Shown in pieces: positions 1-9,949 of a DNA stretch of 64,000 nt (its first letter is position 1; each line of letters begins with the position of its first letter). Below the pieces are notes generated by a model. The model saw only the letters and a program-made list of their open reading frames with translations. It ran no database searches and was not told the origin of the DNA. Made by a program: the position numbers and the translations under genes. This DNA is from Brachybacterium ginsengisoli (GTDB lineage Bacteria; Actinomycetota; Actinomycetes; Actinomycetales; Dermabacteraceae): NCBI RefSeq assembly GCF_002407065.1, contig NZ_CP023564.1, forward strand, positions 1,054,001-1,118,000, given 5' to 3'.

Positions 1-125
1 GTCAGGTGGGCGCGGGAGGTAACGATTCGTGACTCGCCCGAACGAATGGACAGGACGTGCGTCGGTCGCGTACTAGTGTCCGTATCAGCACTCGTATTCG
101 ACGACGAACAACGATTGAGGACACC
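1..125 (+). promoter_or_regulatory. Upstream region of ngc operon with inverted repeat
   Basis: Non-coding lead-in to the ABC operon. It holds an inverted repeat ATTCGT-N11-ACGAAT (25-47), a possible repressor operator, and a TANNNT hexamer TAGTGT (74-79) without a good -35 partner. GAGGA before the ATG at 126 is the likely ribosome binding site. The repeat is seen; its regulatory role is a guess. Confidence 0.3.
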
Positions 126-1592
126 ATGGATCCACAGCACGATCCCCTGCTCGAGACCCCCCTGGACCGACTGGGCTCCTCCCGGCGCCGCTTCCTCTCC
201 CTCGCCTCGCTCGGCACCGGTGCGGTGGCGCTCAGCGCCTGCGCCACCGGTGGCGGCGGCGGTGACGAGGGCAGCAGCGATGGCGGCGGCGGTGCGGTCG
301 CCGAGGGCGGCGGCGAGGTCAGCGATGACAACCCCTTCGGCCTCGAGGCCGATTCGACCGTCGACGTGGTCATCTTCAACGGCGGCTACGGCGACCAGTA
401 CGCCAAGGATGCCGGCGAGGAGTTCCAGAAGCTCTACCCGGAGGCGACGGCGAAGGTCTCCTCGACGGTGAACATCCAGTCCGATCTCCAGCCTCGCTTC
501 ATCGGCGGTGATCCGCCCGATCTCTTCGACAACTCCGGCGCCCAGTCCATGAACGCCAGCGCCCTCATCTCCGAGGGCAGCCTCGCCGAGCTCGGTGCTC
601 TCATCGATGCACCCTCGCTCGACGGAGGCACCATCGGCGATTCGCTGCTCCCGGGCGTCCTGGTCCCAGGCACCTACTCCGGCAAGCTGTACGCGCTGAA
701 CTACATGTACACGGTGTTCGCGCTGTGGTACTCGGCCAAGCAGTTCGAGGAGAAGGGCTGGAAGGCTCCGGCCACCTGGGACGACGTCATGACCATCGGC
801 GAGGCCGCCAAGAAGGAGGACCTCGCACTGTTCGCCTGGGGCGGCCAGAACGCGGCCGACTACTACCACGAGCTCGCCCTGTCGATGGCGATCAAGGAGG
901 GCGGCCCCGAGGTCGCCAAGGCCCTGGACACCCTCGACGCGGGTGCCTACGAGCAGCCCACCGTGGTCGATGCCTTCGCCGCGATCGAGGAGGCCGTCAA
1001 GGCCGGGTACTTCCTCTCCGGCGGCGCCGGCATCAAGCACACCGAGGCCCAGACGGAGTGGGTCACCGGCAGCGCCGTCTTGTACCCCTCGGGCTCGTGG
1101 ATCGAGAACGAGCAGCGCAGCACCACCCCGGAGGACTACGCCATGACCGGCGTGGCCACCCCGATGCTCTCCGACGCGGCGGCGATGGGGGCCGGGGCCA
1201 TCCACGGCGCCGCGGGCGAGCCGTTCATGGTGCCCAGCAAGGCGGCCAACGGCGCCGGCGGCCTGGAGTTCCTGCGCGTGATGCTGTCCAAGGCCCAGTG
1301 CGAGAACTTCTCGAAGCTGACCTCGTCGATGACCATCGTGAAGGACACGATCCCCGAGGACGGCTTCGGGTCGACCGCGCTCTCCTCGGTGAGCTCGATG
1401 ATCGACACGGCGGGGGAGGACGTCTTCACCTTCAACTTCTCCGACTGGTACGGGATGGGCGAGACCTTCAAGCCGCTGTGGGCCGAGTTCCTCAACGGCG
1501 ACGTCACCGCCGACGAGGCCCGTGAGCGCTCGCAGAAGGCGGTCGACACGATCCGCGAGGACGACAGCATCGAGAAGTTCGACGTCGAATGA
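126..1592 (+). CDS. ngcE: Sugar ABC transporter substrate-binding lipoprotein, NgcE type
   Basis: Extracellular solute-binding lipoprotein of 488 residues, probably for N-acetylglucosamine or diacetylchitobiose. The N-terminus carries a Tat-like SRRRF motif, a hydrophobic stretch and a lipobox LSAC, followed by a Gly/Ser/Asp-rich linker typical of membrane-tethered binding proteins. The mature part matches family 1 solute-binding proteins and, from memory, the NgcE subgroup (VIFNGGYGDQYAKDA, PPDLFDNSGAQ). The ATG at 126 was chosen over the GTG/ATG-like options upstream because it has GAGGA ahead of it and puts the signal peptide at the N-terminus. It overlaps the downstream permease by 4 nt. 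No ATPase gene lies in the operon, so a shared MsiK-type ATPase elsewhere is likely. The substrate is inferred. Confidence 0.85.
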   Translation: MDPQHDPLLETPLDRLGSSRRRFLSLASLGTGAVALSACATGGGGGDEGSSDGGGGAVAEGGGEVSDDNPFGLEADSTVDVVIFNGGYGDQYAKDAGEEFQKLYPEATAKVSSTVNIQSDLQPRFIGGDPPDLFDNSGAQSMNASALISEGSLAELGALIDAPSLDGGTIGDSLLPGVLVPGTYSGKLYALNYMYTVFALWYSAKQFEEKGWKAPATWDDVMTIGEAAKKEDLALFAWGGQNAADYYHELALSMAIKEGGPEVAKALDTLDAGAYEQPTVVDAFAAIEEAVKAGYFLSGGAGIKHTEAQTEWVTGSAVLYPSGSWIENEQRSTTPEDYAMTGVATPMLSDAAAMGAGAIHGAAGEPFMVPSKAANGAGGLEFLRVMLSKAQCENFSKLTSSMTIVKDTIPEDGFGSTALSSVSSMIDTAGEDVFTFNFSDWYGMGETFKPLWAEFLNGDVTADEARERSQKAVDTIREDDSIEKFDVE

Positions 1593-2563
1593 TGGCTGCA
1601 GTCCCCACGGCCGCTCCCCCGGAGAGCGCACCGCGCTCCCGGGGGAGGCGGGCCCGTCTCACCCCGTCCCGCCTCGTGTTCTTCGCCCTCTTCCTGGGCG
1701 TACCGATGCTGATCTACGTCGTGTTCGTGGTCTCGCCGTTCCTGCAGGCCTTCTACTACTCGCTGACCGACTGGCGCGGCCTGGCGCGAGCTCCGCAGTT
1801 CATCGGCCTGGGCAACTACGTCACGCTCTTCCAGGACGAGGTCTTCCTCAAGGCGCTGCGCAACAACCTGATCCTCATGGTCGTGCTGCCCACGGTCACG
1901 ATCACGCTGTCCTTCGCCCTGGCCATCCTGGTCACGGTCGGCGGGGACACCCGCGGCGCGATCCGCGGCATCCGCGGCGCGACCATCTTCCGGGTCGTGA
2001 GCTTCTTCCCGTACGTGATCCCGGCCGTGGTGATCGGCATCCTGTTCGCCTTCGTCTACTCACCCAACGGCGGCCTGCTCAACGGGCTGCTCGGTCTGGT
2101 GGGCCTGGACATCCAGATCGGCTGGCTGGGTGACCGGCGCTTCGCCCTGGCGGCGATCATCGTCGCGGTGGTCTGGTCGCTGGTGGGCTTCTACATGGTG
2201 CTCTTCGTCGCCGCGATCAAGTCGATCCCCTCCGAGGTGGTCGAGGCGGCCCGCATCGACGGTGCCGGGCGATTCCGGCTGTCCGTCGCGGTGATCCTCC
2301 CGATGGTGCGGGAGAACGTCTCCACCGCCGCGGTGTACATGGGGATCATGGCGCTGGACATGTTCGTGTACGTCAACGTCATGACGCCCAACGGCGGCCT
2401 CGGCAAGAGCACCGAGGTCGTCTCCCGGTACCTGTACCAGACCGCGTTCAGCGAGTCCCGCTTCGGGCTGGCCTCGGCGATGGGCGTGGTCATGGCCCTG
2501 ATCACGATGCTGATGGCCGTCCTGGTGCTGTTCGGGACCCGGCAGAGGAAGGAGGAGCGATGA
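1589..2563 (+). CDS. ngcF: Sugar ABC transporter permease, NgcF type
   Basis: Inner-membrane permease (324 aa) of the MalF/binding-protein-dependent family, with six predicted transmembrane segments and the cytoplasmic EAA loop (EAARIDGAGRFRLSVAVILP) that docks on the ATPase. It follows the binding protein with an ATGA overlap and precedes the second permease with another ATGA overlap, so the three genes are translationally coupled. Two ATGs lie in tandem at 1589 and 1592; the first is used here. The specific sugar is inferred from the neighbouring binding protein. Confidence 0.85.
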   Translation: MMAAVPTAAPPESAPRSRGRRARLTPSRLVFFALFLGVPMLIYVVFVVSPFLQAFYYSLTDWRGLARAPQFIGLGNYVTLFQDEVFLKALRNNLILMVVLPTVTITLSFALAILVTVGGDTRGAIRGIRGATIFRVVSFFPYVIPAVVIGILFAFVYSPNGGLLNGLLGLVGLDIQIGWLGDRRFALAAIIVAVVWSLVGFYMVLFVAAIKSIPSEVVEAARIDGAGRFRLSVAVILPMVRENVSTAAVYMGIMALDMFVYVNVMTPNGGLGKSTEVVSRYLYQTAFSESRFGLASAMGVVMALITMLMAVLVLFGTRQRKEER

Positions 2564-3471
2564 GCACCGGCCTCGAGCACTCCACCCCCGCTCCGGAGCG
2601 ATCCGCCTCCAGGAAGGTCGCCCCGCGCCGCCAGGGCGGACGGACCGGCGACCGGGTCTTCTCGATCGTCGCCCAGGTGATCCTCACGATCTGGGCGTTG
2701 GCGGTGCTGCTCCCGCTGCTGTGGACCGTGTTCAGCTCGTTCAAGACCTCCGGCGAGATCCTCTCCTCGCCGTTCTCGATGCCCGCGGAGTGGAGCTTCA
2801 AGAACTTCGCCACCGCCTGGACCGAGGCGGGCATCGGCCGCTTCTTCGGCAACACCGTGGTGGTGGTGGGCGGGGCCCTGCTCCTGGTCATGCTGCTCGG
2901 GGCGATGTGCGCCTACGTGCTGGCCAGGTACGAGTTCCCGGGCCGGAGGATCATCTACTACTCGCTGATCGCCGGCCTCACCTTCCCGCTGTTCCTCGCC
3001 GTGGTGCCGCTCTTCTTCATCATGGAGTCGCTGCACATCCGCGGCACGTACATCGGGCTGATCCTGGCCTACGTCGGCTTCGCGCTGCCGTTCACGGTCT
3101 TCTTCCTCTACGCCTTCTTCCGGCAGCTCCCGGAGGAGATCGGCGAGGCGGCGGCGATCGACGGTGCCGGGGATTTCCGGACGTTCTTCCAGGTGATGCT
3201 GCCGATGGCGGGTCCGGGAATGGCCAGCGTCACGATCTTCAACTTCCTGGGTCTGTGGAACCAGTTCCTGATCCCGATCGTGCTGAACACGGACCGCGAC
3301 AAGTACGTGCTCGCGCAGGGTCTGGCGAACATGCAGGCGCAGCAGGGCTACGACTCGGACTGGGGTGCCATGTTCGCCTCCGTCACGATCACGATCCTCC
3401 CGGTGCTGGTGGTCTACATGATCTTCCAGCGCCAGCTGCAGGGCGGGATCGGACCGAGCACCAACAAGTGA
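2560..3471 (+). CDS. ngcG: Sugar ABC transporter permease, NgcG type
   Basis: Second inner-membrane permease (303 aa) of the MalG type. A first hydrophobic helix follows a basic cytoplasmic N-terminus, and the EAA loop reads EAAAIDGAGDFRTFFQVMLP. It forms the transmembrane heterodimer with the preceding permease. The start ATG overlaps the stop of the upstream gene by 4 nt. The operon ends here: a strong hairpin lies 37 nt downstream and no ATP-binding subunit is present. Confidence 0.85.
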   Translation: MSTGLEHSTPAPERSASRKVAPRRQGGRTGDRVFSIVAQVILTIWALAVLLPLLWTVFSSFKTSGEILSSPFSMPAEWSFKNFATAWTEAGIGRFFGNTVVVVGGALLLVMLLGAMCAYVLARYEFPGRRIIYYSLIAGLTFPLFLAVVPLFFIMESLHIRGTYIGLILAYVGFALPFTVFFLYAFFRQLPEEIGEAAAIDGAGDFRTFFQVMLPMAGPGMASVTIFNFLGLWNQFLIPIVLNTDRDKYVLAQGLANMQAQQGYDSDWGAMFASVTITILPVLVVYMIFQRQLQGGIGPSTNK

Positions 3472-3507
3472 ACGGTCGGCGGTCAGCAGGCCACCGTGGA
3501 GCACCAT

Positions 3508-3536
3508 GGCCCGGACGCCGACTCGGCGTCCGGGCC
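3508..3536 (+). terminator. Hairpin terminator after ngcG
   Basis: Perfect inverted repeat with 14-nt arms (GGCCCGGACGCCGA and its complement) separated by one base, in practice an 11-13 bp stem with a tiny loop. There is no T-tract, as is usual for terminators in GC-rich actinobacteria. It insulates the ribosomal operon from the ABC operon. Confidence 0.7.
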
Positions 3537-3599
3537 CTGGTCTGCGGAACCGGGCCCCGGCGGCGCCCGCCCGTGTGACCCGGTGCACCTGCCTGCACC

Positions 3600-3629
3600 T
3601 TGTGGGAGGCGTCAGCCTTCTGGCAGACT
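3600..3629 (+). promoter_or_regulatory. Candidate promoter of the S10 operon
   Basis: The 425-nt gap 3472-3896 contains no gene. TTGTGG (3600-3605), 18 nt, then CAGACT (3624-3629) resembles a housekeeping promoter with one mismatch in the usual TAGACT. It would give a leader of about 260 nt. A short inverted repeat GCAGAC/GTCTGC (3623-3644) overlaps the -10. Ribosomal-protein leaders are often autoregulated, but no known leader motif was recognised. Confidence 0.35.
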
Positions 3630-3896
3630 GTTCAAGTTGTCTGCGCGGGCCGACATCCCCGGTTCCGTTCTCCGAGCTCCGGCTCGGCGAATGATCACCG
3701 GATGAGGCCCGTCCCGAGGATGCGAACCGTGCCCCATGGCGCGGACCGCGCATCGACACAGGGATCAGCAGCAGACGCAGCCGATTCTCGGCGGCATCCT
3801 GATGGGCTCATGCGCCCTGCGGGGGCCGACACGCCCGTCCTCGGGTACCGGGAGTCGGTTGCTTTCATGCCAGACGAGGAAGAGAGACAGGACGCC

Positions 3897-4205
3897 ATGG
3901 CGGGACAGAAGATCCGCATCCGGCTCAAGTCGTACGACCACGAGGTGATCGACAGCTCGGCGCGCAAGATCGTCGATACGGTCACCAGCGCTGGAGCGAC
4001 TGTTGTGGGCCCGGTGCCGCTGCCGACGGAGAAGAACGTGTTCTGCGTGATTCGTTCTCCGCACAAGTACAAGGATTCGCGTGAGCACTTCGAGATGCGC
4101 ACGCACAAGCGTCTGATCGACATCGTCGATCCCACGCCGAAGGCCGTTGACTCGCTCATGCGTCTCGACCTGCCGGCGGACGTCAACATCGAGATCAAGC
4201 TCTGA
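3897..4205 (+). CDS. rpsJ: 30S ribosomal protein S10
   Basis: S10 (102 aa, the usual family length), a component of the 30S head and, as NusE, of transcription antitermination complexes. The start [19 protein letters not shown] is the canonical N-terminus, so the longer in-frame extension upstream was rejected. AGGA of GACAGGACGCC precedes the ATG. First gene of the S10 operon; rplC follows after 11 nt. Confidence 0.98.
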   Translation: MAGQKIRIRLKSYDHEVIDSSARKIVDTVTSAGATVVGPVPLPTEKNVFCVIRSPHKYKDSREHFEMRTHKRLIDIVDPTPKAVDSLMRLDLPADVNIEIKL

Positions 4206-4216
4206 GGGTGGTGGAT

Positions 4217-4897
4217 ATGAGCAACGAACTGACCGGCCAGAAGGCCGCTCCGGTGTCCGGCGTGCTCGGCACCAAGCTCGGCATGACCCAGGTCTGGGAC
4301 GAGAATGGAAAGCTCGTCCCCGTGACCGTCGTGCAGACCGGTGCGAACGTCGTCACCCAGATCCGCTCCGTCGAGACCGACGGATACGACGCGGTGCAGA
4401 TCGCCTACGGGCAGATCGATCCCCGCAAGGTCTCCCAGCCGCTGAAGGGCCACTTCGAGAAGGCCGGCGTGACCCCGCGCCGTCACCTCGTCGAGCTGCG
4501 CACCGTCAACGCCGCTGAGTACGCCCTCGGCCAGGAGATCGACGCGTCGATCTTCGAGGCCGGCCAGAAGGTCGACGTCGTCGGCACCTCGAAGGGCAAG
4601 GGCACCGCGGGCGTCATGAAGCGCCACGGTTTCTCCGGTGTCGGCGCCTCGCACGGTGCGCACCGCAACCACCGCAAGCCCGGTTCCATCGGTGGCGCCT
4701 CCACCCCCGGTCGCGTGTTCAAGGGTCAGCGCATGGCTGGCCGCATGGGCAACGACCGCACCAGTGTCCAGAACCTGACCGTTCACGCGGTCGACGTCGA
4801 GAAGGGCCTCGTGCTCGTCAAGGGTGCCGTCCCCGGCGCCAAGGGCGGCCTCGTGCTCGTCCGCTCGGCTGTCAAGAGCCCCGCGAAGGAGGCCTGA
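4217..4897 (+). CDS. rplC: 50S ribosomal protein L3
   Basis: L3 (226 aa) binds 23S rRNA near the peptidyl-transferase centre and initiates 50S assembly. The family signature is visible ([13 protein letters not shown] near the N-terminus; [12 protein letters not shown] near residue 175). The ATG at 4217 was preferred to an in-frame GTG nine bases earlier because GAGGG sits 8 nt upstream of it. Co-transcribed with rpsJ and rplD, 5 nt from the latter. Confidence 0.97.
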   Translation: MSNELTGQKAAPVSGVLGTKLGMTQVWDENGKLVPVTVVQTGANVVTQIRSVETDGYDAVQIAYGQIDPRKVSQPLKGHFEKAGVTPRRHLVELRTVNAAEYALGQEIDASIFEAGQKVDVVGTSKGKGTAGVMKRHGFSGVGASHGAHRNHRKPGSIGGASTPGRVFKGQRMAGRMGNDRTSVQNLTVHAVDVEKGLVLVKGAVPGAKGGLVLVRSAVKSPAKEA

Positions 4898-4902
4898 GCC
4901 CG

Positions 4903-5829
4903 ATGGCAGCGAACCTGACTGTCGACGTGCTCGATCCGGCCGGTAAGAAGTCCGGCTCCGTCGAGCTGCCTGCGTCGATCTTCGACGTGCAGACCAATGT
5001 GCCCCTGATCCACCAGGTGGTCGTCGCCCAGCAGGCGGCAGGCCGCCAGGGCACCCACAAGGCCAAGACTCGCGCCGAGGTGCGCGGTGGCGGCAAGAAG
5101 CCCTGGAAGCAGAAGGGCACCGGTCGTGCCCGTCAGGGCTCCCTGCGCGCACCGCAGTTCGCCGGCGGTGGCGTCGTCCACGGCCCCGTCCCGCGCGACT
5201 ACAGCCAGCGCACCCCGAAGAAGATGAAGGCCGCCGCCCTGCGCGGAGCCCTCTCCGATCGGGCACGCAACGGCCGCGTCCACGTCATCTCCTCGCTCCT
5301 CGAGGGCGACGTGGCGTCGACCAAGGCCGCGCGTCTCACCCTCGCGAACGTCTCCGATCGCCGTCACCTGCTGGTGGTCGTGCGTCGCGATGACGACCTG
5401 GGCGCGCTCAGCTCGCGCAACCTGCCTTCCACCCATGTCCTGTACGCCGATCAGGTGAACACCTACGACGTCATGCTCTCCGACGACGTGGTCTTCACCG
5501 CCGGTGCGCTCGAGGACTTCGTGGCCCAGGCGACCCTGGCCCTGCCCACCTCCGGCTTCGCTGCGGCGAAGACCGCGGCTGCCGCTCCGGCCGCAGCCGA
5601 GGCCCCCTTTGGTGAGGGATCGGCGGCCCCGCTGGCCGACGGCTCCGCACCCGCGGGCTTCGACATCAAGGGCAACCAGGACTCGATGAAGTTCCACACC
5701 CCGGACTCCCCGTGGTACGGCCGCACCAAGGCCGAGGTCTGGTTCGCGAGCGAGGAGGCCGCCAAGGCCGCCGGGTTCGTGAACGCCGTCAAGGAGTCCG
5801 CCTCGTCCGATGAGGAGGCCGCCAAGTGA
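4903..5829 (+). CDS. rplD: 50S ribosomal protein L4 with long C-terminal extension
   Basis: L4 lines the exit tunnel and is an S10-operon repressor in enterobacteria. Residues 1-215 are an ordinary L4 with the tunnel loop [18 protein letters not shown] at about 66-83. The protein is 308 aa against about 205-220 usually: it continues through an Ala/Pro-rich linker (about 216-251) into a compact module (252-295: GFDIKGN...SPWY...AEVWF...GFVNA) and a short acidic end. Nearly the same module ends L17 in this window. Good GGAGG site upstream; the GTG of rplW overlaps the stop codon. Confidence 0.96.
   Translation: MAANLTVDVLDPAGKKSGSVELPASIFDVQTNVPLIHQVVVAQQAAGRQGTHKAKTRAEVRGGGKKPWKQKGTGRARQGSLRAPQFAGGGVVHGPVPRDYSQRTPKKMKAAALRGALSDRARNGRVHVISSLLEGDVASTKAARLTLANVSDRRHLLVVVRRDDDLGALSSRNLPSTHVLYADQVNTYDVMLSDDVVFTAGALEDFVAQATLALPTSGFAAAKTAAAAPAAAEAPFGEGSAAPLADGSAPAGFDIKGNQDSMKFHTPDSPWYGRTKAEVWFASEEAAKAAGFVNAVKESASSDEEAAK
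5656..5787 (+). other. IKGN/SPWY C-terminal module of L4
   Basis: The 44-residue module spans L4 residues 252-295. It is 36/44 identical to residues 166-209 of L17 (23465-23596), and the DNA is also closely similar. The pattern (IKGN, then H-P, WY/RT, WF, EAA, AGF) resembles the short domain that databases, as I recall, call the sunset domain. Family assignment is from memory. Confidence 0.75.
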
Positions 5830-6128
5830 GCGCGCTGAACAAGGACCCCCGCGACATCCTGCTGGCCCCGGTCGTCTCCGAGAAGAGCTACGGGCTGATG
5901 GACGAGGGCAAGTACACCTTCCTGGTGGCTGCCGACGCCAACAAGACCGAGATCAAGATCGCCGTCGAGAAGGTCTTCGACGTCAAGGTCACCTCGGTCA
6001 ACACGATCAACCGTCAGGGCAAGTCGCGCCGCACGCGCTTCGGGACCGGCAAGCGCAAGGACACCAAGCGCGCCATCGTCACCCTGAACGACGGAGCCAT
6101 CGACATCTTCGGAGGGTCGGTCGCCTGA
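5826..6128 (+). CDS. rplW: 50S ribosomal protein L23
   Basis: L23 (100 aa) sits at the tunnel exit and docks trigger factor and SRP. The sequence begins [20 protein letters not shown] with a typical C-terminus. It starts at GTG 5826, overlapping the rplD stop (GTGA), which implies translational coupling. The 46-nt gap to rplB includes the rplB ribosome binding site. Confidence 0.96.
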   Translation: MSALNKDPRDILLAPVVSEKSYGLMDEGKYTFLVAADANKTEIKIAVEKVFDVKVTSVNTINRQGKSRRTRFGTGKRKDTKRAIVTLNDGAIDIFGGSVA

Positions 6129-6174
6129 GGCGATCGATATCCGAGGAGCCGTAGAGAGTCTGAGGGAAACCCAC

Positions 6175-7011
6175 ATGGCAATTCGTAAGAGCAAGCCGAC
6201 CACGCCCGGTCGTCGTGGCTCGAGTGGCGCCGACTTCGTCGAGGTCACCCGGTCGACGCCGGAGAAGTCGCTGGTCCGTCCGCTGTCCAAGACCGGCGGT
6301 CGCAACAACAACGGTCGCATCACGTCCCGTCACCGGGGCGGCGGCCACAAGCGCGCCTACCGCGTGATCGACTTCCGTCGTCACGACAAGGACGGCGTCA
6401 AGGCGAAGGTCGCTCACATCGAGTACGACCCCAACCGCACCGCGCGCATCGCGCTGCTGCACTACCTGGACGGCGAGAAGCGCTACATCCTCGCGCCGGC
6501 CAAGCTGCGTCAGGGCGATTTCATCGAGAACGGCCCGGGCGCTGACATCAAGCCCGGCAACAACCTGCCGCTCCGCAACATCCCCCTGGGCACCGTGATC
6601 CACGCGATCGAGCTGCGCCCCGGTGGCGGTGCGAAGATCGCTCGCAGCGCCGGCGCCTCCGTGCAGCTGGTCGCCAAGGAAGGACCGTACGCGCAGCTGC
6701 GCATGCCGTCCGGCGAGATCCGCAACGTCGATGCCCGCTGCCGCGCCACCATCGGCGAGGTTGGCAACGCCGAGCAGTCCAACATCAACTGGGGCAAGGC
6801 CGGCCGCATGCGCTGGAAGGGCAAGCGCCCGCATGTGCGTGGTGTGGTCATGAACCCCATCGATCACCCGCACGGTGGCGGCGAGGGCCGTACCTCCGGT
6901 GGTCGTCATCCGGTGTCGCCCTGGGGTCAGCCCGAGGGCCGTACCCGTCGACCGGGCAAGGAGAGCGACAAGCTCATCGTGCGCCGTCGCCGGACCGGCA
7001 AGAAGCGCTGA
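6175..7011 (+). CDS. rplB: 50S ribosomal protein L2
   Basis: L2 (278 aa) is a primary 23S rRNA binder at the subunit interface and is needed for peptidyl transferase. Family landmarks are present: [19 protein letters not shown] near residue 42 and the conserved C-terminal [26 protein letters not shown] precedes the ATG. Normal length; within the S10 operon between rplW and rpsS. Confidence 0.98.
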   Translation: MAIRKSKPTTPGRRGSSGADFVEVTRSTPEKSLVRPLSKTGGRNNNGRITSRHRGGGHKRAYRVIDFRRHDKDGVKAKVAHIEYDPNRTARIALLHYLDGEKRYILAPAKLRQGDFIENGPGADIKPGNNLPLRNIPLGTVIHAIELRPGGGAKIARSAGASVQLVAKEGPYAQLRMPSGEIRNVDARCRATIGEVGNAEQSNINWGKAGRMRWKGKRPHVRGVVMNPIDHPHGGGEGRTSGGRHPVSPWGQPEGRTRRPGKESDKLIVRRRRTGKKR

Positions 7012-7029
7012 TAGGGAGAATCAGAGACT

Positions 7030-7311
7030 ATGCCTCGCAGTATCGCCAAGGGCCCCTTCGTGGACGATCACCTTCAGAAGAAGGTGGACGTCCAGAACGA
7101 GAAGGGCACCAAGAACCTCATCAAGACCTGGTCGCGTCGTTCGGTCATCACCCCGGACTTCCTCGGCCACACCTTCGCAGTGCACGACGGTCGCAAGCAC
7201 GTCTCGGTGTTCGTCACCGAGTCGATGGTCGGCCACAAGCTCGGCGAGTTCGCTCCCACGCGGACTTTCAAGGGCCACGAGAAGGACGACAAGAAGGGCC
7301 GCCGCCGCTGA
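7030..7311 (+). CDS. rpsS: 30S ribosomal protein S19
   Basis: S19 (93 aa) in the 30S head, complexed with S13. Starts [15 protein letters not shown] and has the family signature near the C-terminus ([16 protein letters not shown]). The start ATG lies 18 nt after the rplB stop with GGGAG upstream. Normal length for the family. Confidence 0.97.
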   Translation: MPRSIAKGPFVDDHLQKKVDVQNEKGTKNLIKTWSRRSVITPDFLGHTFAVHDGRKHVSVFVTESMVGHKLGEFAPTRTFKGHEKDDKKGRRR

Positions 7312-7364
7312 CCTCCGGTCAGCGTGGCAGCACGTCCCGACATCCAGAAGAAAGCAGGACAGCA

Positions 7365-7718
7365 ATGGAAGCCAAGGCGCAGGTGCGGTACCTCCGCATG
7401 TCGCCCATGAAGGCTCGCCGCGTTGTGGACCTGATTCGTGGCAAGAGCACGGCCGAGGCCCTGGACATCCTGCGGTTCGCACCGCAGGCCGCCAGCGAGC
7501 CCGTCCTCAAGCTCGTCGAGTCCGCGATCGCCAACGCGCGGGTGAAGGCAGATCAGGCAGGGGAGCGCTTCGATGAGCGCGACCTGGCCGTCTCCGCCGC
7601 ATTCGTCGATGAGGGCCCGACCATGAAGCGGTTCCAGCCGCGTGCACAGGGTCGAGCCTTCCAGATCAAGAAGCGCACCAGCCACGTCACCGTGGTGGTC
7701 GCTCCCGTGAACAAGTAA
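7365..7718 (+). CDS. rplV: 50S ribosomal protein L22
   Basis: L22 (117 aa) lines the nascent-peptide tunnel; macrolide resistance changes map to its beta-hairpin in other species. The start [20 protein letters not shown] and the end [10 protein letters not shown] are canonical. Spaced 53 nt from rpsS and 10 nt from rpsC, whose AAGGAG overlaps the rplV stop. Confidence 0.97.
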   Translation: MEAKAQVRYLRMSPMKARRVVDLIRGKSTAEALDILRFAPQAASEPVLKLVESAIANARVKADQAGERFDERDLAVSAAFVDEGPTMKRFQPRAQGRAFQIKKRTSHVTVVVAPVNK

Positions 7719-7728
7719 GGAGTCCCGA

Positions 7729-8571
7729 ATGGGCCAGAAGGTCAATCCGAACGGGTTCCGTCTCGGGATCACCACGGAGCACAGCAGCCGGTGGTTCGCC
7801 GATTCCTCCAAGGAGGGTCAGCGCTACCGCGACTACGTGAAGGAAGACGTCGCGATCCGCAAGCTCATGTCGAACGGCATGGAGCGGGCCGGCATCTCCA
7901 AGGTCGAGATCGAGCGCACCCGAGATCGCGTCCGCGTCGATCTCCACACCGCCCGCCCGGGCATCGTCATCGGGCGTCGCGGCGCGGAGGCCGAGCGCCT
8001 TCGCGGTGAGCTCGAGAAGCTCACCGGCAAGCAGATCCAGCTGAACATCCTCGAGGTCAAGAACCCCGAGGCTGACTCCCAGCTGGTCGCACAGGGCATC
8101 GCCGAGCAGCTCGCCGCCCGTGTCTCCTTCCGTCGTGCGATGCGCAAGGGCATGCAGTCCGCGCAGCGCGCCGGCGCGAAGGGCATCCGAGTGGCCGTCT
8201 CCGGCCGCCTCGGCGGCGCCGAGATGAGCCGTAACGAGTTCTACCGCGAGGGGCGCGTGCCGCTGCACACCCTCCGCGCGAACATCGACTACGGCTTCTA
8301 CGAGGCCCGCACCGCCTTCGGCCGCATCGGCGTGAAGGTGTGGATCTACAAGGGCGACGTCACCGCCAAGGAGCTCGCGGCCCAGCAGGCCGCCTCGCAG
8401 GGTCCCCGCTCCGGCGGACGCGGCCCGCGTGCCGAGCGCCCGCGCGGCCGTCGTAACGAGCGCAACGCCACCGCGCGTCGTGGGGACAACGCCGAGCAGT
8501 CCGCTGCTCCGGCCGCGGCTCCCGCCGAGCAGGCCGCCGCTCCCGCACAGCAGCCCGGAACGGAGGCCTGA
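7729..8571 (+). CDS. rpsC: 30S ribosomal protein S3
   Basis: S3 (280 aa) at the mRNA entry channel. An N-terminal KH domain with the GRRG-type loop ([15 protein letters not shown], about 82-96) is followed by the S3 C-terminal domain. The last 65 residues are an Arg/Gly then Ala/Pro-rich tail, longer than in E. coli (233 aa) but common in actinobacteria. AAGGAG lies ahead of the ATG. rplP follows after 5 nt. Confidence 0.97.
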   Translation: MGQKVNPNGFRLGITTEHSSRWFADSSKEGQRYRDYVKEDVAIRKLMSNGMERAGISKVEIERTRDRVRVDLHTARPGIVIGRRGAEAERLRGELEKLTGKQIQLNILEVKNPEADSQLVAQGIAEQLAARVSFRRAMRKGMQSAQRAGAKGIRVAVSGRLGGAEMSRNEFYREGRVPLHTLRANIDYGFYEARTAFGRIGVKVWIYKGDVTAKELAAQQAASQGPRSGGRGPRAERPRGRRNERNATARRGDNAEQSAAPAAAPAEQAAAPAQQPGTEA

Positions 8572-8576
8572 GCGAC

Positions 8577-8996
8577 ATGCTGATCCCTCGCAGGACCAAG
8601 CACCGCAAGCAGTACCGACCGCACCGCACCGGCATGGCAAAGGGCGGCACCGATCTCGCGTTCGGCGAGTACGGCATCCAGGCGCTCGCGCCGGCCTACG
8701 TCACGAACCGCCAGATCGAGGCAGCTCGTATCGCCATGACCCGCTACATGAAGCGTGGCGGCAAGGTGTTCATCAACATCTACCCCGATCGTCCGCTCAC
8801 CAAGAAGCCTGCCGAGGTCCGCATGGGCTCCGGTAAGGGTTCGGTCGAGTGGTGGATCGCCAACATCAAGCCGGGACGGGTCATGTTCGAGATCGCCGGC
8901 GTCGAGGAGGAGGTGGCTCGCGAGGCACTTCGCCTTGCGCAGCACAAGCTCCCCATGAAGAGCCGCATCCTGAGCCGAGAGAGTGGTGACATCTGA
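8577..8996 (+). CDS. rplP: 50S ribosomal protein L16
   Basis: L16 (139 aa) helps position A-site tRNA. Starts [21 protein letters not shown] and carries the signature [22 protein letters not shown]. The stop codon overlaps the rpmC start (TGATG), so the two are coupled. Family-typical length. Confidence 0.97.
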   Translation: MLIPRRTKHRKQYRPHRTGMAKGGTDLAFGEYGIQALAPAYVTNRQIEAARIAMTRYMKRGGKVFINIYPDRPLTKKPAEVRMGSGKGSVEWWIANIKPGRVMFEIAGVEEEVAREALRLAQHKLPMKSRILSRESGDI

Positions 8997-9229
8997 TGGC
9001 AGCGACCAAGCTCACCGCCGACGAACTCGACAAGCTGGACGACGCGAAGCTGGCCGACGAGCTGGCGAAGGCGAAGGACGAGCTGTTCAAGCTTCGTTTC
9101 CAGTCCGCGACCGGTCAGCTCGAGACTCCCGGCCGTCTGCGGTCCGTCAAGAAGGACATCGCACGGATCTACACGATCCTGCGCGAGCGCGAGCTGGGCA
9201 TCCGTCAGGCGCCCGGCGCCGCCGAGTGA
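8996..9229 (+). CDS. rpmC: 50S ribosomal protein L29
   Basis: L29 (77 aa), a two-helix protein near the tunnel exit. It shows the conserved [19 protein letters not shown] segment and [16 protein letters not shown]. The ATG shares one base with the rplP stop codon. Followed by rpsQ after 20 nt. Confidence 0.96.
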   Translation: MAATKLTADELDKLDDAKLADELAKAKDELFKLRFQSATGQLETPGRLRSVKKDIARIYTILRERELGIRQAPGAAE

Positions 9230-9249
9230 CCGCGAAGCGAGGAACAGAG

Positions 9250-9585
9250 ATGACTGACAACACCAAGGCCGAGACCCCGGCCGCCGAGGAGCTCGAGGTG
9301 CTCGAGAAGGAGGGCGCGCACGCGTCCTCGTCCGAGCGCCCCTACCGCAAGACCGTTCGCGGTTTCGTGGTCTCCGACAAGATGGACAAGACCATCGTCG
9401 TCGAGGTCGAGGAGCGTGTGAAGCACGCTCGCTACGGCAAGGTCACGACCAAGACGAGCAAGTTCAAGGCTCACGACGAGGAGAACAGCGCCGGCATCGG
9501 CGACCGTGTCCTCGTCATGGAGACCCGCCCGACCTCCGCGACCAAGCGGTGGCGTCTGGTGGAGATCCTCGAGCGCGCCAAGTGA
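9250..9585 (+). CDS. rpsQ: 30S ribosomal protein S17 with N-terminal extension
   Basis: S17 (111 aa), a primary 16S rRNA binder. The core starts near residue 32 ([19 protein letters not shown]); about 30 acidic/Ala-rich residues precede it, so the protein is longer than the usual 80-90 aa. The ATG at 9250 follows GAGGAACAG. Last gene of this operon: a strong terminator begins 36 nt downstream, and the usual next gene, rplN, is 3.1 kb away. Confidence 0.96.
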   Translation: MTDNTKAETPAAEELEVLEKEGAHASSSERPYRKTVRGFVVSDKMDKTIVVEVEERVKHARYGKVTTKTSKFKAHDEENSAGIGDRVLVMETRPTSATKRWRLVEILERAK

Positions 9586-9620
9586 TCCACCGGCGGTCCT
9601 CGTGACCGCCGACGGACCCT

Positions 9621-9662
9621 GAGAAGGGCCGGTCCTCCCCCTGGGGAGGGCCGGCCCTTCTC
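9621..9662 (+). terminator. Terminator of the S10 operon
   Basis: 20-nt arms (9621-9640 and 9643-9662) pair along their whole length apart from one G-T wobble, with a two-base loop and a TCGTC tail. Transcription from rpsJ should stop here rather than continue to the spc genes. Confidence 0.85.
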
Positions 9663-9788
9663 GTCGTCCGGGGGAGTGCGCCTCCTCGGGCGAAGCGGCT
9701 CGGACGGCGCTCGGATGTGAAGGGCGGCATGCCGATGTGATCTTCCTGTACCCGCTGGTAGATCCCGGGATTCTCCGCATCGTTGCAG

Positions 9789-9801
9789 GTCATGAGATGA
9801 C
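9789..9801 (+). promoter_or_regulatory. Inverted repeat upstream of MFS gene
   Basis: GTCAT-GAG-ATGAC, a perfect 5-bp inverted repeat with a 3-bp spacer, in the otherwise featureless stretch 9663-9949. It could be an operator for the transporter gene starting at 9950. No convincing -35/-10 pair was found, so confidence is low. Confidence 0.2.
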
Positions 9802-9949
9802 AAGCGCGTCCAGATGTGGTTCGCTCTATGGCCGTGCCCAGGAGCCGGGCGCCGTCGGGCCCCCTCGGGGGCGGCGTCTCACCGGCATCGCGAGGCAGGA
9901 AGCGCTGCTCGTCAGCCCCTCGTGCACGTCGCCTCACGAAGGCAGGTCC

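Noticed and set aside
3496..3896. Small overlapping frames upstream of rpsJ
   Set aside because: They cross the terminator and leader; S10 has its standard N-terminus at 3897.
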